64,000 nucleotides of DNA from assembly GCA_963849115.1 (NCBI GenBank), contig CAWKGK010000008.1:434001-498000 (forward strand). The letters are read 5' to 3'. Shown in pieces: positions 34,122 to 43,193 of this stretch; positions within the stretch are counted from its first letter, which is position 1, and the number at the start of each line of letters is the position of its first letter. The notes beneath the pieces were generated by a model, which searched no databases, was not told the origin of the DNA, and saw nothing but the letters and a program-made list of their open reading frames with translations. This DNA comes from JACDAL01 sp963849115. GTDB lineage: Bacteria; Actinomycetota; CADDZG01; WHSQ01. The position numbers and the translations under genes were made by a program.

Positions 34122-34328
34122 CACTACTCGGGAGTCTGTGTATGTTGCGGGCGAAAACGCCGAGTTCAGGGCCGTTGCTTCCGATGGACACTGTCAGGCA
34201 CATGGTGGATCATGTCGGGCAGATGGGGGGGTCGCTGGCCGAGCCAGTCATCAAGGTAGACACAGAATGGTGCCCCGCCGGTCGAGGAGCACCCCTACTG
34301 CGCCGGCGTGGTGATGCCGAAAAACTGC

Positions 34329-35195
34329 TCACGTTCTCAGAAAGTCCAGCACTAGATCGCTCACGTCGTTTGGGCGGTTGTGGTGGGTCCAGTGTCCGGC
34401 CCCCTGCAGCACTTCGACGCGCACATTGGGAACCCACGAGTCCGGGGGTTGCGCCAAGTCAAGCGGAAAATAGCGGTCCTGCGCCCCCCAAATAACGAGG
34501 ACTGGAGCATCTATCACACCAAGCGTCCACCCCAATCGAAACGGGTTCGCGCGGAAGAAGGCGCGGTAGTAGTTGAGGGCTCCGGTTAACGCTCCCGGTC
34601 TGGACATATCTCTTATCAAGTCGCCGACCTCGTTCGCTTCGAAGCCACCGGCTCCACCAAGGTCGCGGGTGAGACTCCGTCTCAGCACGGCGGAGTCATG
34701 GATCCCAAGCAAAAGCTCCGGAACGATCGGGAGCTGGAAGAACGCCATCTGCGGGCTCCTCAACCAGAATCGCCACGTCCTGAGTGCCTCGACCCAGCGG
34801 AGCGGATGGGGGATGTTCATGATCACGAGCCGATCAAGCATGTCTGGATGGCGCATGGCGAACAGCCACGCGGCAAGAGCGCCCCAGCTATGCCCCACCA
34901 CAGCTGCGCGCCTGCTCCCGCTCGCGCGCACAACAGCCACCACGTCCTCGGCCAGCCGATCGGCTCGATAAGCAGCGACGCTTTGGGGTTTGTCGGATAG
35001 ACCGTAGCCGCGCAAATCGGGCGCAATCGGTCGGAAACCAGAGTCCGCGATTACGGGAATCAAGTGTTGCCATGCTCGCCACGACTCGGGAATGCCGTGT
35101 AACAGAACGACGGGGGAGCCTGCTCCCGCTTCGACGCAGTGCAACTGTGCGCCCGCCGATTGAATGTAGCGATGATTTACGAGTAGGTCTCTCAT
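34329..35195 (-). CDS. alpha/beta hydrolase, epoxide-hydrolase-like
   Basis: 288 aa. HGIPESWRAWQHLIP is the oxyanion region. VVGHSWGALAAW carries the nucleophile in a G-H-S-W-G elbow, so it is Ser rather than the Asp of true epoxide hydrolases. GAQDRYFP holds the acid, and GAGHWTHH the catalytic His. Likely an esterase or lipase-type hydrolase. ATG 35195 overlaps the stop of the upstream membrane-protein gene (ATGA). Confidence 0.8.
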   Translation of the reverse strand: MRDLLVNHRYIQSAGAQLHCVEAGAGSPVVLLHGIPESWRAWQHLIPVIADSGFRPIAPDLRGYGLSDKPQSVAAYRADRLAEDVVAVVRASGSRRAAVVGHSWGALAAWLFAMRHPDMLDRLVIMNIPHPLRWVEALRTWRFWLRSPQMAFFQLPIVPELLLGIHDSAVLRRSLTRDLGGAGGFEANEVGDLIRDMSRPGALTGALNYYRAFFRANPFRLGWTLGVIDAPVLVIWGAQDRYFPLDLAQPPDSWVPNVRVEVLQGAGHWTHHNRPNDVSDLVLDFLRT

Positions 35196-36019
35196 TGCAC
35201 ATGGCGGTGCGAGATGAGCCCGCCGCCGACGCCTGTGAGCGCCATGCTGGCGAGGAAGATTACGTAGACCCAAGCTTGGAGTGTGCCCCACTCGACTTCA
35301 ACAGGGTAGCGAGCGAGCGCGACAAATTGCAGGAGCGCAAAGACCGAGGAGCTGAGCGCAGGGATGCGCATGCGATCGATGGAGTTCTCCCAGTTCCACT
35401 GAGCGACCACAACTCCCGTGCCCAGGAGCCATGCTCCGATTGCTCGTCCCGTCAGTGGAGTCAACGCCCAAGGCCACATCGAAGCGGCGCGCTCCGGAGT
35501 GACCAAAAGAGCGACGGCAATCGTCAGCAACACAGCCGTCTGCGTGGCGAGCACAAGGCGCATCCACGAAGGCAGGGGCGGGCCCCGGCTCCCGGTAGGA
35601 CCCGCTGCTCGCAGCTGCCGCGGTAGTAGAAGAATGATCGCCGCGGGCACCAGGATGTAAGAGGCGATCCATCCGTACGCCGCGAGTGTGGCGGCGCCGA
35701 GTGGGCCGTCGAGATGAAAAAGGTCGAGGTGGATGAACGTCGCAACGACCATGGCCAGGGTCAAGGCGAGCACTGCGGGAACCGCAATCCGGGCTCTACT
35801 CCATAGTCGTTCCCTTGACGCCGGCCACAAAAGGGCGATGCCCGAGCAGTACCCGGCACCCAGCCAAGCGGCCGAGAGCGGCACCGCGATGGTCCAGGCG
35901 AAGTAACTCTCGGTCTGCTCAGTGAGTACGAACAGCTGGACTGCGATTACGACCACCAGAGCGGTGGTGACCATGAAGAGCCGCCGCATTGCGTCGGTCA
36001 GAAGCCGTTCCTCGCTCAT
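35192..36019 (-). CDS. multi-pass membrane protein of unknown function
   Basis: 275 aa with about eight hydrophobic helices (LFMVTTALVVVIAVQLFVL, AIILLL, AVLLTIAVALL and others) and short charged loops. No family I can name. Translationally coupled to the downstream hydrolase. Confidence 0.68.
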   Translation of the reverse strand: MSEERLLTDAMRRLFMVTTALVVVIAVQLFVLTEQTESYFAWTIAVPLSAAWLGAGYCSGIALLWPASRERLWSRARIAVPAVLALTLAMVVATFIHLDLFHLDGPLGAATLAAYGWIASYILVPAAIILLLPRQLRAAGPTGSRGPPLPSWMRLVLATQTAVLLTIAVALLVTPERAASMWPWALTPLTGRAIGAWLLGTGVVVAQWNWENSIDRMRIPALSSSVFALLQFVALARYPVEVEWGTLQAWVYVIFLASMALTGVGGGLISHRHVQ

Positions 36020-36060
36020 GGTGGCATAAAGCTATCAATGCCGGAAGATTGAGGAGCTCC

Positions 36061-37404
36061 TCAGACACATCTGGCCGGATTGGCCCCCTGGAGCTCGGGC
36101 CGGGGCTGCAGCAGCAGCGGCGGGCGGGGCTCCCCCGAGAAGTCGAAGACATCGAAGAGGTCGTTTGCGGCAGCATCGCGCTTGCCCAGGGGCGGCAGTG
36201 AGTGCAGCCGCTCGATGAACGCCAGCAACGATGCGAACTCATAGTCGGTGTGGCTCACATATCCGGGCTTCGCCCACGGTGAGACCACTAACAGCGGGAC
36301 GCGCGGCCCCCACCCGAGGTCGTCCACGCGCGGAGGGGCAACGTGGTCGTAGAGCCCGCCGAAGTCATCCCAGGTTATGAACACCGCGCTGCGGTCCCAG
36401 TCCTCCGAACCCATCAACGCGTTCAGTTGCCGGACGGTCCAGTTCTCGCCGGCGCACATGCTCGTCTTGTCCAGAGTCGGGTGCTCGTTGAATTCCTCCG
36501 GCGCGATGAGAAAGCTGATCTGGGGGAGCCTCTCGGCGCGGGCGTCGGCGGCGAAACGAGACGCCGGGACGACCTGTTGCCAGCGGGACGTGTAGCGCAT
36601 TTCCTTGATCGCTCGTGGAATGTTGTGGAACTGGTGAGGCTCGACGTAGTAGCGCCACGAGATGGCACGAGAGTCGAGCTCCTCGAAGATCGTCTTGATG
36701 CTGAAACAGGCTCTCATGCGGGTCATCAAGGCTTCGATCCTCTCGAGTCGCACCTCGTTCTCCCACTCGACGAGGTTGGGGTGGCGACCCAGCCTTGAGA
36801 CATGATCGCCAGGATCATCGCAGTACTTGCCTGGTCGGTCGTTGGAGCCAATATTGGAAACAATTCGCTTCGCATGCGCCGCGATGATGTACATGTGCTC
36901 GGGAAAGGTCGAACCAAACGTGGATGAGAACATCCTGTCGGCGAGCGCGAAGTTGTCGGCGTAAGTCCAGTAGGCAGGCAGGTCCCTTCTGCGGTACTGA
37001 GTGAAGGCAAGATCCTTGCCTCCCGGGATCAGGTCGAATCCATTCATGGCTCCGCCGTTAACGGCGATTAGCCCTCGCAAAAAGCTGTGCCCGATGTCGT
37101 GCGGGTAGCGATCGGGGGCCCGTCTCAAGCCGATCTCGGAGCCGTTCGACGTTAGGCCCGTAGTGGCGCCGTCGGCTCCCGGATAGCGCCCGAACATGTT
37201 GTCGAACGTCCGGTTCTCTTTGACGATGACTACGACCTTATCGATGGGAACCTCAGGCCGAACTGAGGGAGGCTCCTCGATGGGAACCTCAGGGCGCATC
37301 GGGAGAGACTTCTCGTCGCTCTCTGAAAGAACTTGAGCCGCCAGCAGCACCAGCACAGCCGCCAGTATCAACTCGCCTGCGAGCAACGCGCCGAATCGTT
37401 GCAT
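36061..37404 (-). CDS. secreted phosphoesterase (phospholipase C / acid phosphatase family)
   Basis: 447 aa with an N-terminal membrane anchor or signal (LILAAVLVLLAAQVL). VVVIVKENRTFDNMFGRYPGADG is the hallmark Glu-Asn-Arg-x-Phe-Asp metal-binding block, and WDDFGGLYDHVAPP the second. Members hydrolyse phosphatidylcholine or phosphomonoesters outside the cell. Residues 35-52 carry a short repeat (RPEVPIEEPPSVRPEVPI), probably a linker. Single-gene unit. Confidence 0.84.
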   Translation of the reverse strand: MQRFGALLAGELILAAVLVLLAAQVLSESDEKSLPMRPEVPIEEPPSVRPEVPIDKVVVIVKENRTFDNMFGRYPGADGATTGLTSNGSEIGLRRAPDRYPHDIGHSFLRGLIAVNGGAMNGFDLIPGGKDLAFTQYRRRDLPAYWTYADNFALADRMFSSTFGSTFPEHMYIIAAHAKRIVSNIGSNDRPGKYCDDPGDHVSRLGRHPNLVEWENEVRLERIEALMTRMRACFSIKTIFEELDSRAISWRYYVEPHQFHNIPRAIKEMRYTSRWQQVVPASRFAADARAERLPQISFLIAPEEFNEHPTLDKTSMCAGENWTVRQLNALMGSEDWDRSAVFITWDDFGGLYDHVAPPRVDDLGWGPRVPLLVVSPWAKPGYVSHTDYEFASLLAFIERLHSLPPLGKRDAAANDLFDVFDFSGEPRPPLLLQPRPELQGANPARCV

Positions 37405-37521
37405 TCTCTTGAGACCCCCTCGTCACGACACGTTCTTTCATTCAGAAGCGTGCGCCGAAATCCCTCGAGGGGCAGTTGGGCTTACGACAGAAAGGTTGTT
37501 GGCCGGCTAACAGCGGTGCCG

Positions 37522-38214
37522 CTAGAGATCGGCTCTGCGCCGCAACTTCTCGAGATCGCAAATCAGGATCTCCCGGCCCTTGAGCTCGAGAACACCTCTT
37601 TCCTGAAACGAGCGAAGGCACTGATTGACGCTCGGGCGGGAGCCGCCCACCATGCCTGCAAGCGTGGTCTGCGTCACATCAAGGTCGAGTCGGACGCCTC
37701 CTTCGACTACTTGGCCCTGCTCCGCCGCTAGAGCAAGCAGCAGCTTGGCGACACGGCCCGGCAGATCGAGGAACACGAGGTCCGAAGCCTGTTGCAGCGT
37801 TCGGCGGATAATCGTGCCCAGGGAGCGGTGGAGGGCATCGGCGAGCTGAGGATTGTCCACCAGCACACGCAGGAACGAGGGCCGTGTCAGAGCCAGGAGC
37901 GTGGTGACTTGAAGCGCTCTCGCCGAGGCGGTCCGCGGCCCCCCATCCAACACTGCCAGTTCCCCGAAGACACTGGGGGGCCGAAGTGTGGCCAGCACGA
38001 TCTCGGCTCCCTCGAGAGAGGTCAGAGACAGCTTCACGAGTCCTTCCGCGACGATGAACAGAGACTCTCCCTGGTCACCCTGGCAGAAGATGAGGTCGCC
38101 CTTTCGATAGGACCGAGGCACTATCTCCGGAGCCAGGGCTCGGCGAGCGTGGTCGTCGAGGTCGCTGAAGAGCGAGGTCTCGGCGAGCACCGCGGCGATC
38201 CGATCGCCTCTCAT
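37522..38214 (-). CDS. Crp/Fnr-family transcriptional regulator
   Basis: 230 aa. A cyclic-nucleotide-binding fold (GDLIFCQGDQGESLFIVAEGLVK; FGELAVLDGGPRTASARA retains the G-E-L...R-T-A phosphate cassette) precedes a helix-turn-helix (TQTTLAGMVGGSRPSVNQCL). The cassette suggests cAMP or a similar nucleotide; a class III cyclase is encoded at 54.6 kb. Targets unknown. Confidence 0.87.
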   Translation of the reverse strand: MRGDRIAAVLAETSLFSDLDDHARRALAPEIVPRSYRKGDLIFCQGDQGESLFIVAEGLVKLSLTSLEGAEIVLATLRPPSVFGELAVLDGGPRTASARALQVTTLLALTRPSFLRVLVDNPQLADALHRSLGTIIRRTLQQASDLVFLDLPGRVAKLLLALAAEQGQVVEGGVRLDLDVTQTTLAGMVGGSRPSVNQCLRSFQERGVLELKGREILICDLEKLRRRADL

Positions 38215-38368
38215 GCCGGGCTACCGTACCCCGGGTTTGCCCGCCGATATCCCAAGCTCCCGGGACATCGGCACCCGTATGCAGCAAAGGGCTACCTTGA
38301 GGGTCGGTCTGAGACGATGTGGTCCCGGAGCACCTGAAACTACCCTAGTGCCGCCGCGTCGGGCCCCG

Positions 38369-38851
38369 TCAACCAGAGCCGTTGGTCAGGACTCCCCACT
38401 CCTTGAGACTTCGGGTCAGCTCAGGCTCGCTCTGCTCACATATCAGCGATAGGGGCAGCAGGTCGTCCTCTCGGATGGTCAGGACACGCCCGTTGAAGTC
38501 GCCTCTCTGGACCTGGATGGCGGCCGTGAAACGAGCCAGCGGCTCCCGCCGCTCCGATGAAAGCGAATCAAACTTGTCCAGGTGCAGCATCAGCCGGCGG
38601 CGGGGGGGTGCGGCTGCGGCCCCTTCGGGACTCGGTGGCAGGATCTCGGACATCGGCACTCCGTAGAACCTGGCCAGCTCGGAAAGCTTGGCCACGGTCA
38701 CCATGCGGTCCCCTCGCTCGTAGGCACCGATCACCGCCGCCTTCCAGGTCCCCTCGGAGCTCTCCTGGACGTCGTGCAGGGACATCCCTTTCTGAAAGCG
38801 AATTGCCCGCAGACGGTCCCCCAACGCCCGCGCATAGTCTCTACCGATCAC
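38369..38851 (-). CDS. bldD: BldD-type developmental regulator
   Basis: 160 aa. An XRE-type helix-turn-helix in residues 5-70 is followed by the BldD C-terminal domain, where R116-G-D118 and R127-x-x-D130 give the RxD-x8-RxxD signature that binds tetrameric c-di-GMP. In Streptomyces, c-di-GMP-bound BldD represses sporulation genes. A match to the BldD box lies in its own promoter region, suggesting autoregulation and control of the divergent ku gene. Confidence 0.9.
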   Translation of the reverse strand: MIGRDYARALGDRLRAIRFQKGMSLHDVQESSEGTWKAAVIGAYERGDRMVTVAKLSELARFYGVPMSEILPPSPEGAAAAPPRRRLMLHLDKFDSLSSERREPLARFTAAIQVQRGDFNGRVLTIREDDLLPLSLICEQSEPELTRSLKEWGVLTNGSG

Positions 38852-38910
38852 TCCTGGCCCCCTTGATTCTCAACCGAATATCTAATCCATGTTCTCAATG
38901 GACTATCCTG

Positions 38911-38923
38911 TCACGTAGAGTAA
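38911..38923. promoter_or_regulatory. candidate BldD box between bldD and ku
   Basis: TCAC-GTAGA-GTAA fits the published BldD consensus TNAC-N5-GTNA in all six fixed positions. It lies 60 bases upstream of bldD and 52 bases upstream of ku. Confidence 0.5.
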
Positions 38924-38974
38924 AGAAATTACCAAACTTTGGCAACCACCTTGGGGGATTACAATAAGTTGGCG

Positions 38975-39805
38975 ATGAGACCGTTGTGGAGGGGCGCCAT
39001 AACCTTTGGGCTGATCAGCATACCCGTGCGGCTATATTCGGCCGTCGAGAACAAAAGCCTCAAATTCCACCTTCTTCACGAAAAGGACGGGGGGCGGATC
39101 AAGTACCAGCGCACCTGCGCCAAGTGCGGTGAAGAGGTTACCTGGGACGACATCGTCAAGGGTTACGAGTATTCCAAGGACCATTACGTAACCTTCACCC
39201 AGGACGAGCTGGCCGCACTCGACGTGGACTCGATCAAGGCAGTGGACGTGGTTTCCTTCGTCCCCCTGGAAAAGGTCGATCCCATCTACTTCAACAAGTC
39301 GTACTACGTCGCGCCGGAGGGTTCCGGGCTCAAGGCCTACAGGCTGCTGGCGGATGCACTCCAGGCCGAGGGCCAGGTCGGGGTCGCCAAGGTCACTCTG
39401 CGGGAAAAAGAGCAGCTGGCCACGATCCGGCTCAAGGACGGGGTCTTCGTCCTCGAGACCATGCACTGGCCCGACGAGATTCGCAGCCCCTCGTTCGAGG
39501 AGCTCGACAAGCGCGTGGACGTCAGAGACAGCGAGGTCAAGATGGCGAGGCAGCTGATTCAACAGTTGTCCGACGATTTTCGGCCCGAGGAATTCGAGGA
39601 CGAATACCGCGTCCGCCTGCAGGAGCTGGCAGAGAAGAAGGTCGAGGGCCAGGAGATCACGGTTACAGCCGAGACCGAAGAGGAGCCCGCCGAGGTCGTG
39701 GACTTGATGGAGGCCCTCAAGGCTTCCGTCGCCCAGGCTAAGGAGCGCAGAGGAGCGAACAGTAAAGGCGGCGATTCCGATCGTCAGGCAGCCTCCGCAT
39801 CCTGA
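38975..39805 (+). CDS. ku: non-homologous end-joining protein Ku
   Basis: 276 aa from ATG 38975 (LWRGAITFGLISIPVRLYSA is the standard N-terminus). The bacterial Ku core follows to about residue 240, with CAKCGEEV and a lysine-rich, repetitive-charge tail. It forms a ring on DNA ends and recruits LigD, which is not in this window. Possibly controlled by BldD from the shared intergenic region. Confidence 0.93.
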   Translation: MRPLWRGAITFGLISIPVRLYSAVENKSLKFHLLHEKDGGRIKYQRTCAKCGEEVTWDDIVKGYEYSKDHYVTFTQDELAALDVDSIKAVDVVSFVPLEKVDPIYFNKSYYVAPEGSGLKAYRLLADALQAEGQVGVAKVTLREKEQLATIRLKDGVFVLETMHWPDEIRSPSFEELDKRVDVRDSEVKMARQLIQQLSDDFRPEEFEDEYRVRLQELAEKKVEGQEITVTAETEEEPAEVVDLMEALKASVAQAKERRGANSKGGDSDRQAASAS

Positions 39806-39836
39806 TCCCGAGGCGTCTGCTCCCACCAGCCTGACG

Positions 39837-40205
39837 GTGGACGAAGTCTCGATCACCATCCCCGCATCTCCCCAATACGTGGGTGTCATTCGCTTGGTCG
39901 CCGCAGGGCTGGCGGCCCGCCAGGGATTCTCGCTCGACGAGAGCGAAGACCTGAAGATCGCCGTCGACGAGCTGTCCGCCTATGTGACCGGCGCGCAAGG
40001 ACGCCCGGGCTTTCTGGAGGTGATCTTCTCACTGGACGGCGATCGCATCTCGTTTCGCGGCTACGGCCGCCTGGAGGAGCCGGAGGAAGTCAGGACCAAC
40101 CTCACCGAGCTGTCTCGCATGATCCTGGAGACTGTGACTGAATCCGCTTCGCTTGGGCGCGTCGGCGATACGCCTACCTTTAATGCAAGCAAGGCCCGCG
40201 TCTAA
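39837..40205 (+). CDS. RsbW-like anti-sigma kinase
   Basis: 122 aa histidine-kinase-type ATPase fold: LDESEDLKIAVDELSAYV is the N box with Glu and an Asp-Glu pair; the glycine-rich boxes are poorly kept (ISFRGYGR). Such proteins hold SigB/SigF factors and phosphorylate an RsbV antagonist. It overlaps the sigma gene that follows by 23 bases, which supports a pairing. No RsbV is seen. GTG start. Confidence 0.78.
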   Translation: MDEVSITIPASPQYVGVIRLVAAGLAARQGFSLDESEDLKIAVDELSAYVTGAQGRPGFLEVIFSLDGDRISFRGYGRLEEPEEVRTNLTELSRMILETVTESASLGRVGDTPTFNASKARV

Positions 40206-40983
40206 TAGCGGTCTCGCTCACGACGAGGCCGAGCTTTCCAGAGAGCAGGTTCGCAGCGTCTTCCAGGCCTACCAAGACGCTCCCGACGAGGAGGAGAGGG
40301 CTGCTCATCGCGAGACCCTCGTCGCGCAATATCTGGGTTTAGTTGAGTTCCTGGCGCGCCGATTCCGTAATAGAGGAGAACCAACGGAGGATTTGGTGCA
40401 GGTGGGAACAATCGGACTGCTAAAAGCCATTGATCGCTTCGATCTCGAGCGCGAGGTCGAGTTTTCGACCTATGCCACCCCAACGGTGGTCGGCGAGCTC
40501 AAACGTCACTTCCGGGACAAGGGGTGGGCGGTGAGGGTGCCTCGCCGCCTGCAGGAGCTGCACCTCGAGCTGAGCAAGACGGTCTCCGAGCTCTCCCAAG
40601 ATCTCGGTCGCTCTCCCACCGTCCCCGAGCTCGCCAAGCACACGGGGATTTCGGAAGAGAACGTGCTCGAAGGCCTCGAGATCGCCCAAGCCTACAATTT
40701 CACCTCCCTAGACGTCCCTGTGGATCAAGACGACACCGGCTCGGTTTCGTTCGCCGATCAGTTCGGGGCCGAGGATGATCAACTGCGAGTCCTCGAGTAC
40801 CGCACGGCGCTGGCGCCCGAGATGGCCAAGTTGCCGCGCCGGGAGCGCACGATCCTCTACCTTCGGTTCTATCGGGGGCTCACCCAGTCGGAGATCGCAC
40901 AGCATCTGGGAATCTCGCAGATGCACGTGTCCCGGCTGCTCAATCGCACGCTGGGGCAGCTCAGAGAAGCTCTAGAGGAGTGA
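40183..40983 (+). CDS. SigB/SigF-type RNA polymerase sigma factor
   Basis: 266 aa from ATG 40183. Region 2 (EDLVQVGTIGLLKAIDRFDLEREVEFSTYA, given in part), region 3 and region 4 (GLTQSEIAQHLGISQMHVSRLL) are complete. Group 3 general-stress or sporulation-type sigma. It is locked between rsbW-like and a PBP gene by overlaps (23 and 4 bases). A GGGTAT sequence upstream of the 46575-47216 gene is a possible target -10 element. Confidence 0.9.
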   Translation: MQARPASNSGLAHDEAELSREQVRSVFQAYQDAPDEEERAAHRETLVAQYLGLVEFLARRFRNRGEPTEDLVQVGTIGLLKAIDRFDLEREVEFSTYATPTVVGELKRHFRDKGWAVRVPRRLQELHLELSKTVSELSQDLGRSPTVPELAKHTGISEENVLEGLEIAQAYNFTSLDVPVDQDDTGSVSFADQFGAEDDQLRVLEYRTALAPEMAKLPRRERTILYLRFYRGLTQSEIAQHLGISQMHVSRLLNRTLGQLREALEE

Positions 40984-43142
40984 CCGGTCGCCGCCTTGGC
41001 GCGGTCTCGCTCGTCCTCTTGCTCGGCGCCGGCGCCTGCTCTCTTCCTCCCGTGGACCTCGACAAGGAGCGGCCGCTTGCGCTGCGTACGACAATCTCGG
41101 CGGCGGACGGCACCAAGCTCGCCAGGCTGTACAAGCAGAACCGGTCTCTGGTACCGCTCGAGAGGGTCCCCCGAAGCCTGATCGTCTCCGTGCTGGCCGC
41201 CGAAGACCGACGTTTCTTCGATCATCCGGGCTATGACCTGGGTTCTATCGCGAGAGCGGCGGCGGCCAATCTCGCCGCAGGGGAGGTGGTTCAGGGGGCG
41301 AGCACGATCACGCAGCAGTACGTGAAGAACGCATATTTCAGGCGCGCCCCGCGAACTCTCGAGCGAAAAGCGCGCGAATTGAGGATCGCTCTCGAAGTCG
41401 AACGCACGCTGACCAAACGGCAGATCCTCGAGCGCTACCTCAACACCGTCTACTTCGGAGACGGGGCATACGGCGCCAAGGCGGCTGCGGAGACGTTTTT
41501 CGATCACGGCGTCGGCCGGTTGACGCTGGGTGAATCCGCACTGCTCGCCGCCGTCATCAGGTCTCCCGAGAGCTATAACCCCCGCAATCATCCAGGTGCC
41601 TCGCGATCCCGGCGCAACTACATTTTGCGCCGGTTGGCCGAGCTCGACATGGTCGGCTTTCGACCAGCGCGGCGGGCACGGCACTCTCGCCTCCAAGTGG
41701 TCGTGCGGCCGCCTCAGGTGCCGACCAGGCAGCCCTATTTCGTCGAGGCGGTGAAGCGGGAGCTCATGACCGACCGCCGACTCGGTAGGACCGAACAGGA
41801 GCGGGCGGCGGCGCTGTGGACGGGGGGGCTCGATGTCGAGACCACGCTGGATCTGGAGCTCCAACGGGCGGCCGAGGAGGCGGTGGGGGGGATCCTGAAC
41901 CAGCCGGGGGACCCAGAGGCCGCCCTGGTTGCGATCCGGCCTTCGAGCGGAGAGATCGTCGCGATGGTGGGGGGCCGGGACTGGAGCACTTCCCAGGTGA
42001 ATCTTGCGCTCGGGACAAGCGGCGGAGGGTCCGGACGGCAACCGGGGTCGGCGTTCAAGCCCCTGGTCGCGGCCACCGCCCTCGAGAGCGGGATAACCCT
42101 CGACGAGCTCTATGAGTCCTCGGCCGGGGTATTCACCCTGCCCTCTGGGGAGCCGTGGGCGGTACACAACGCTGAAGGTGGGGCCGGCGGCTTGATCAGG
42201 CTGGATGAGGCCTTGGTGCACTCCGTCAACGGTGTCTACGCTCGCCTCATTCTTCAGCTCGGAGCGGACCAGGTCGCCACCCAGGCGCGCCTCATGGGGG
42301 TCCAGGCGAAGCTTCCTCCCTACCCCTCCATCGCTCTGGGTGGGGCGGAGGTCTCGGTGCTGGACATGGCGACCTCGTACGCGACCCTCGCTAACGGCGG
42401 CACCGCAATCGAGCCCACCACGATCCGCTCCGTCGAGCTCACCGGCGGGGACGTCCTGCGGCCGGAAAGACGAGTGGTCGAGGGCGTGATCTCTCCCGGA
42501 AACGCCTACCTGCTGACGCAGGTCATGCAGGAGGTGATCCGCCGCGGGACGGGGGTGGCGGCCGACTTCGGTCGCCCGGCAGCGGGCAAGACGGGGACCA
42601 CGAACGACTATGCAGATGCGTGGTTCGTCGGCTATACGCCCGACCTCGTGGCGGCTGTGTGGGTGGGCCATCCTGCGGGGGCCATCCCGATGACCTCGGT
42701 GCATGGCATTCGTGTGTCGGGCGGCACCTTCCCCGCTCTCATCTGGCGCGAATTCATGGCGAGCGCGCTGGCGGATGAGCCAATACGGGATTTCGTGCTC
42801 CCGGAGGGCGAGCTGGTGACGGTCACGATCGACCCCGATTCGGGCCTGCTCGCCGCTCCCTGGTGCGAGGGGGAGCCGCGCCAGATGCTGCGTCAGCTCG
42901 TCCCGACCGATTACTGTCCTCCCCCCGTTCCGGAGCCGACTCCCTCGCCGACACCTTTGCCGGCGCAACCGGGTAAGGAGGGTAGAGAGGGTAAGGACGG
43001 ACGGAACAAGGACGGACGGAACAATGGAGATGAGCCCGGTGGTCGTGGCACTGGTGAGCCGGGGGGCGAGCCCAAGCCACAGGAGTCCCCTGCCCCCACG
43101 GAATCGCCCACGCCGTCGCCATCTGCGTCCCCCGAGCCCTGA
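40980..43142 (+). CDS. class A penicillin-binding protein with lipobox-like N-terminus
   Basis: 720 aa. GT51 transglycosylase: catalytic Glu75 in EDRRFFDHPGYD, GASTITQQYVKN and RYLNTVYFGDGAYG. Transpeptidase: S357-A-F-K360, S415-V-N and K537-T-G-T. A Pro/Ser/Thr/Gly-rich tail follows. The N-terminus LLLGAGAC (Cys20) looks like a lipobox in place of the usual uncleaved TM helix, so the protein may be lipid-anchored. GTG start overlaps the sigma factor stop by four bases, tying this wall synthase to the stress sigma. Confidence 0.9.
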   Translation: MTGRRLGAVSLVLLLGAGACSLPPVDLDKERPLALRTTISAADGTKLARLYKQNRSLVPLERVPRSLIVSVLAAEDRRFFDHPGYDLGSIARAAAANLAAGEVVQGASTITQQYVKNAYFRRAPRTLERKARELRIALEVERTLTKRQILERYLNTVYFGDGAYGAKAAAETFFDHGVGRLTLGESALLAAVIRSPESYNPRNHPGASRSRRNYILRRLAELDMVGFRPARRARHSRLQVVVRPPQVPTRQPYFVEAVKRELMTDRRLGRTEQERAAALWTGGLDVETTLDLELQRAAEEAVGGILNQPGDPEAALVAIRPSSGEIVAMVGGRDWSTSQVNLALGTSGGGSGRQPGSAFKPLVAATALESGITLDELYESSAGVFTLPSGEPWAVHNAEGGAGGLIRLDEALVHSVNGVYARLILQLGADQVATQARLMGVQAKLPPYPSIALGGAEVSVLDMATSYATLANGGTAIEPTTIRSVELTGGDVLRPERRVVEGVISPGNAYLLTQVMQEVIRRGTGVAADFGRPAAGKTGTTNDYADAWFVGYTPDLVAAVWVGHPAGAIPMTSVHGIRVSGGTFPALIWREFMASALADEPIRDFVLPEGELVTVTIDPDSGLLAAPWCEGEPRQMLRQLVPTDYCPPPVPEPTPSPTPLPAQPGKEGREGKDGRNKDGRNNGDEPGGRGTGEPGGEPKPQESPAPTESPTPSPSASPEP

Positions 43143-43193
43143 CGTAGCCACAGGCCGTCTCCAACTTGCGACCCCGGCTGATTCAATGGCCCC

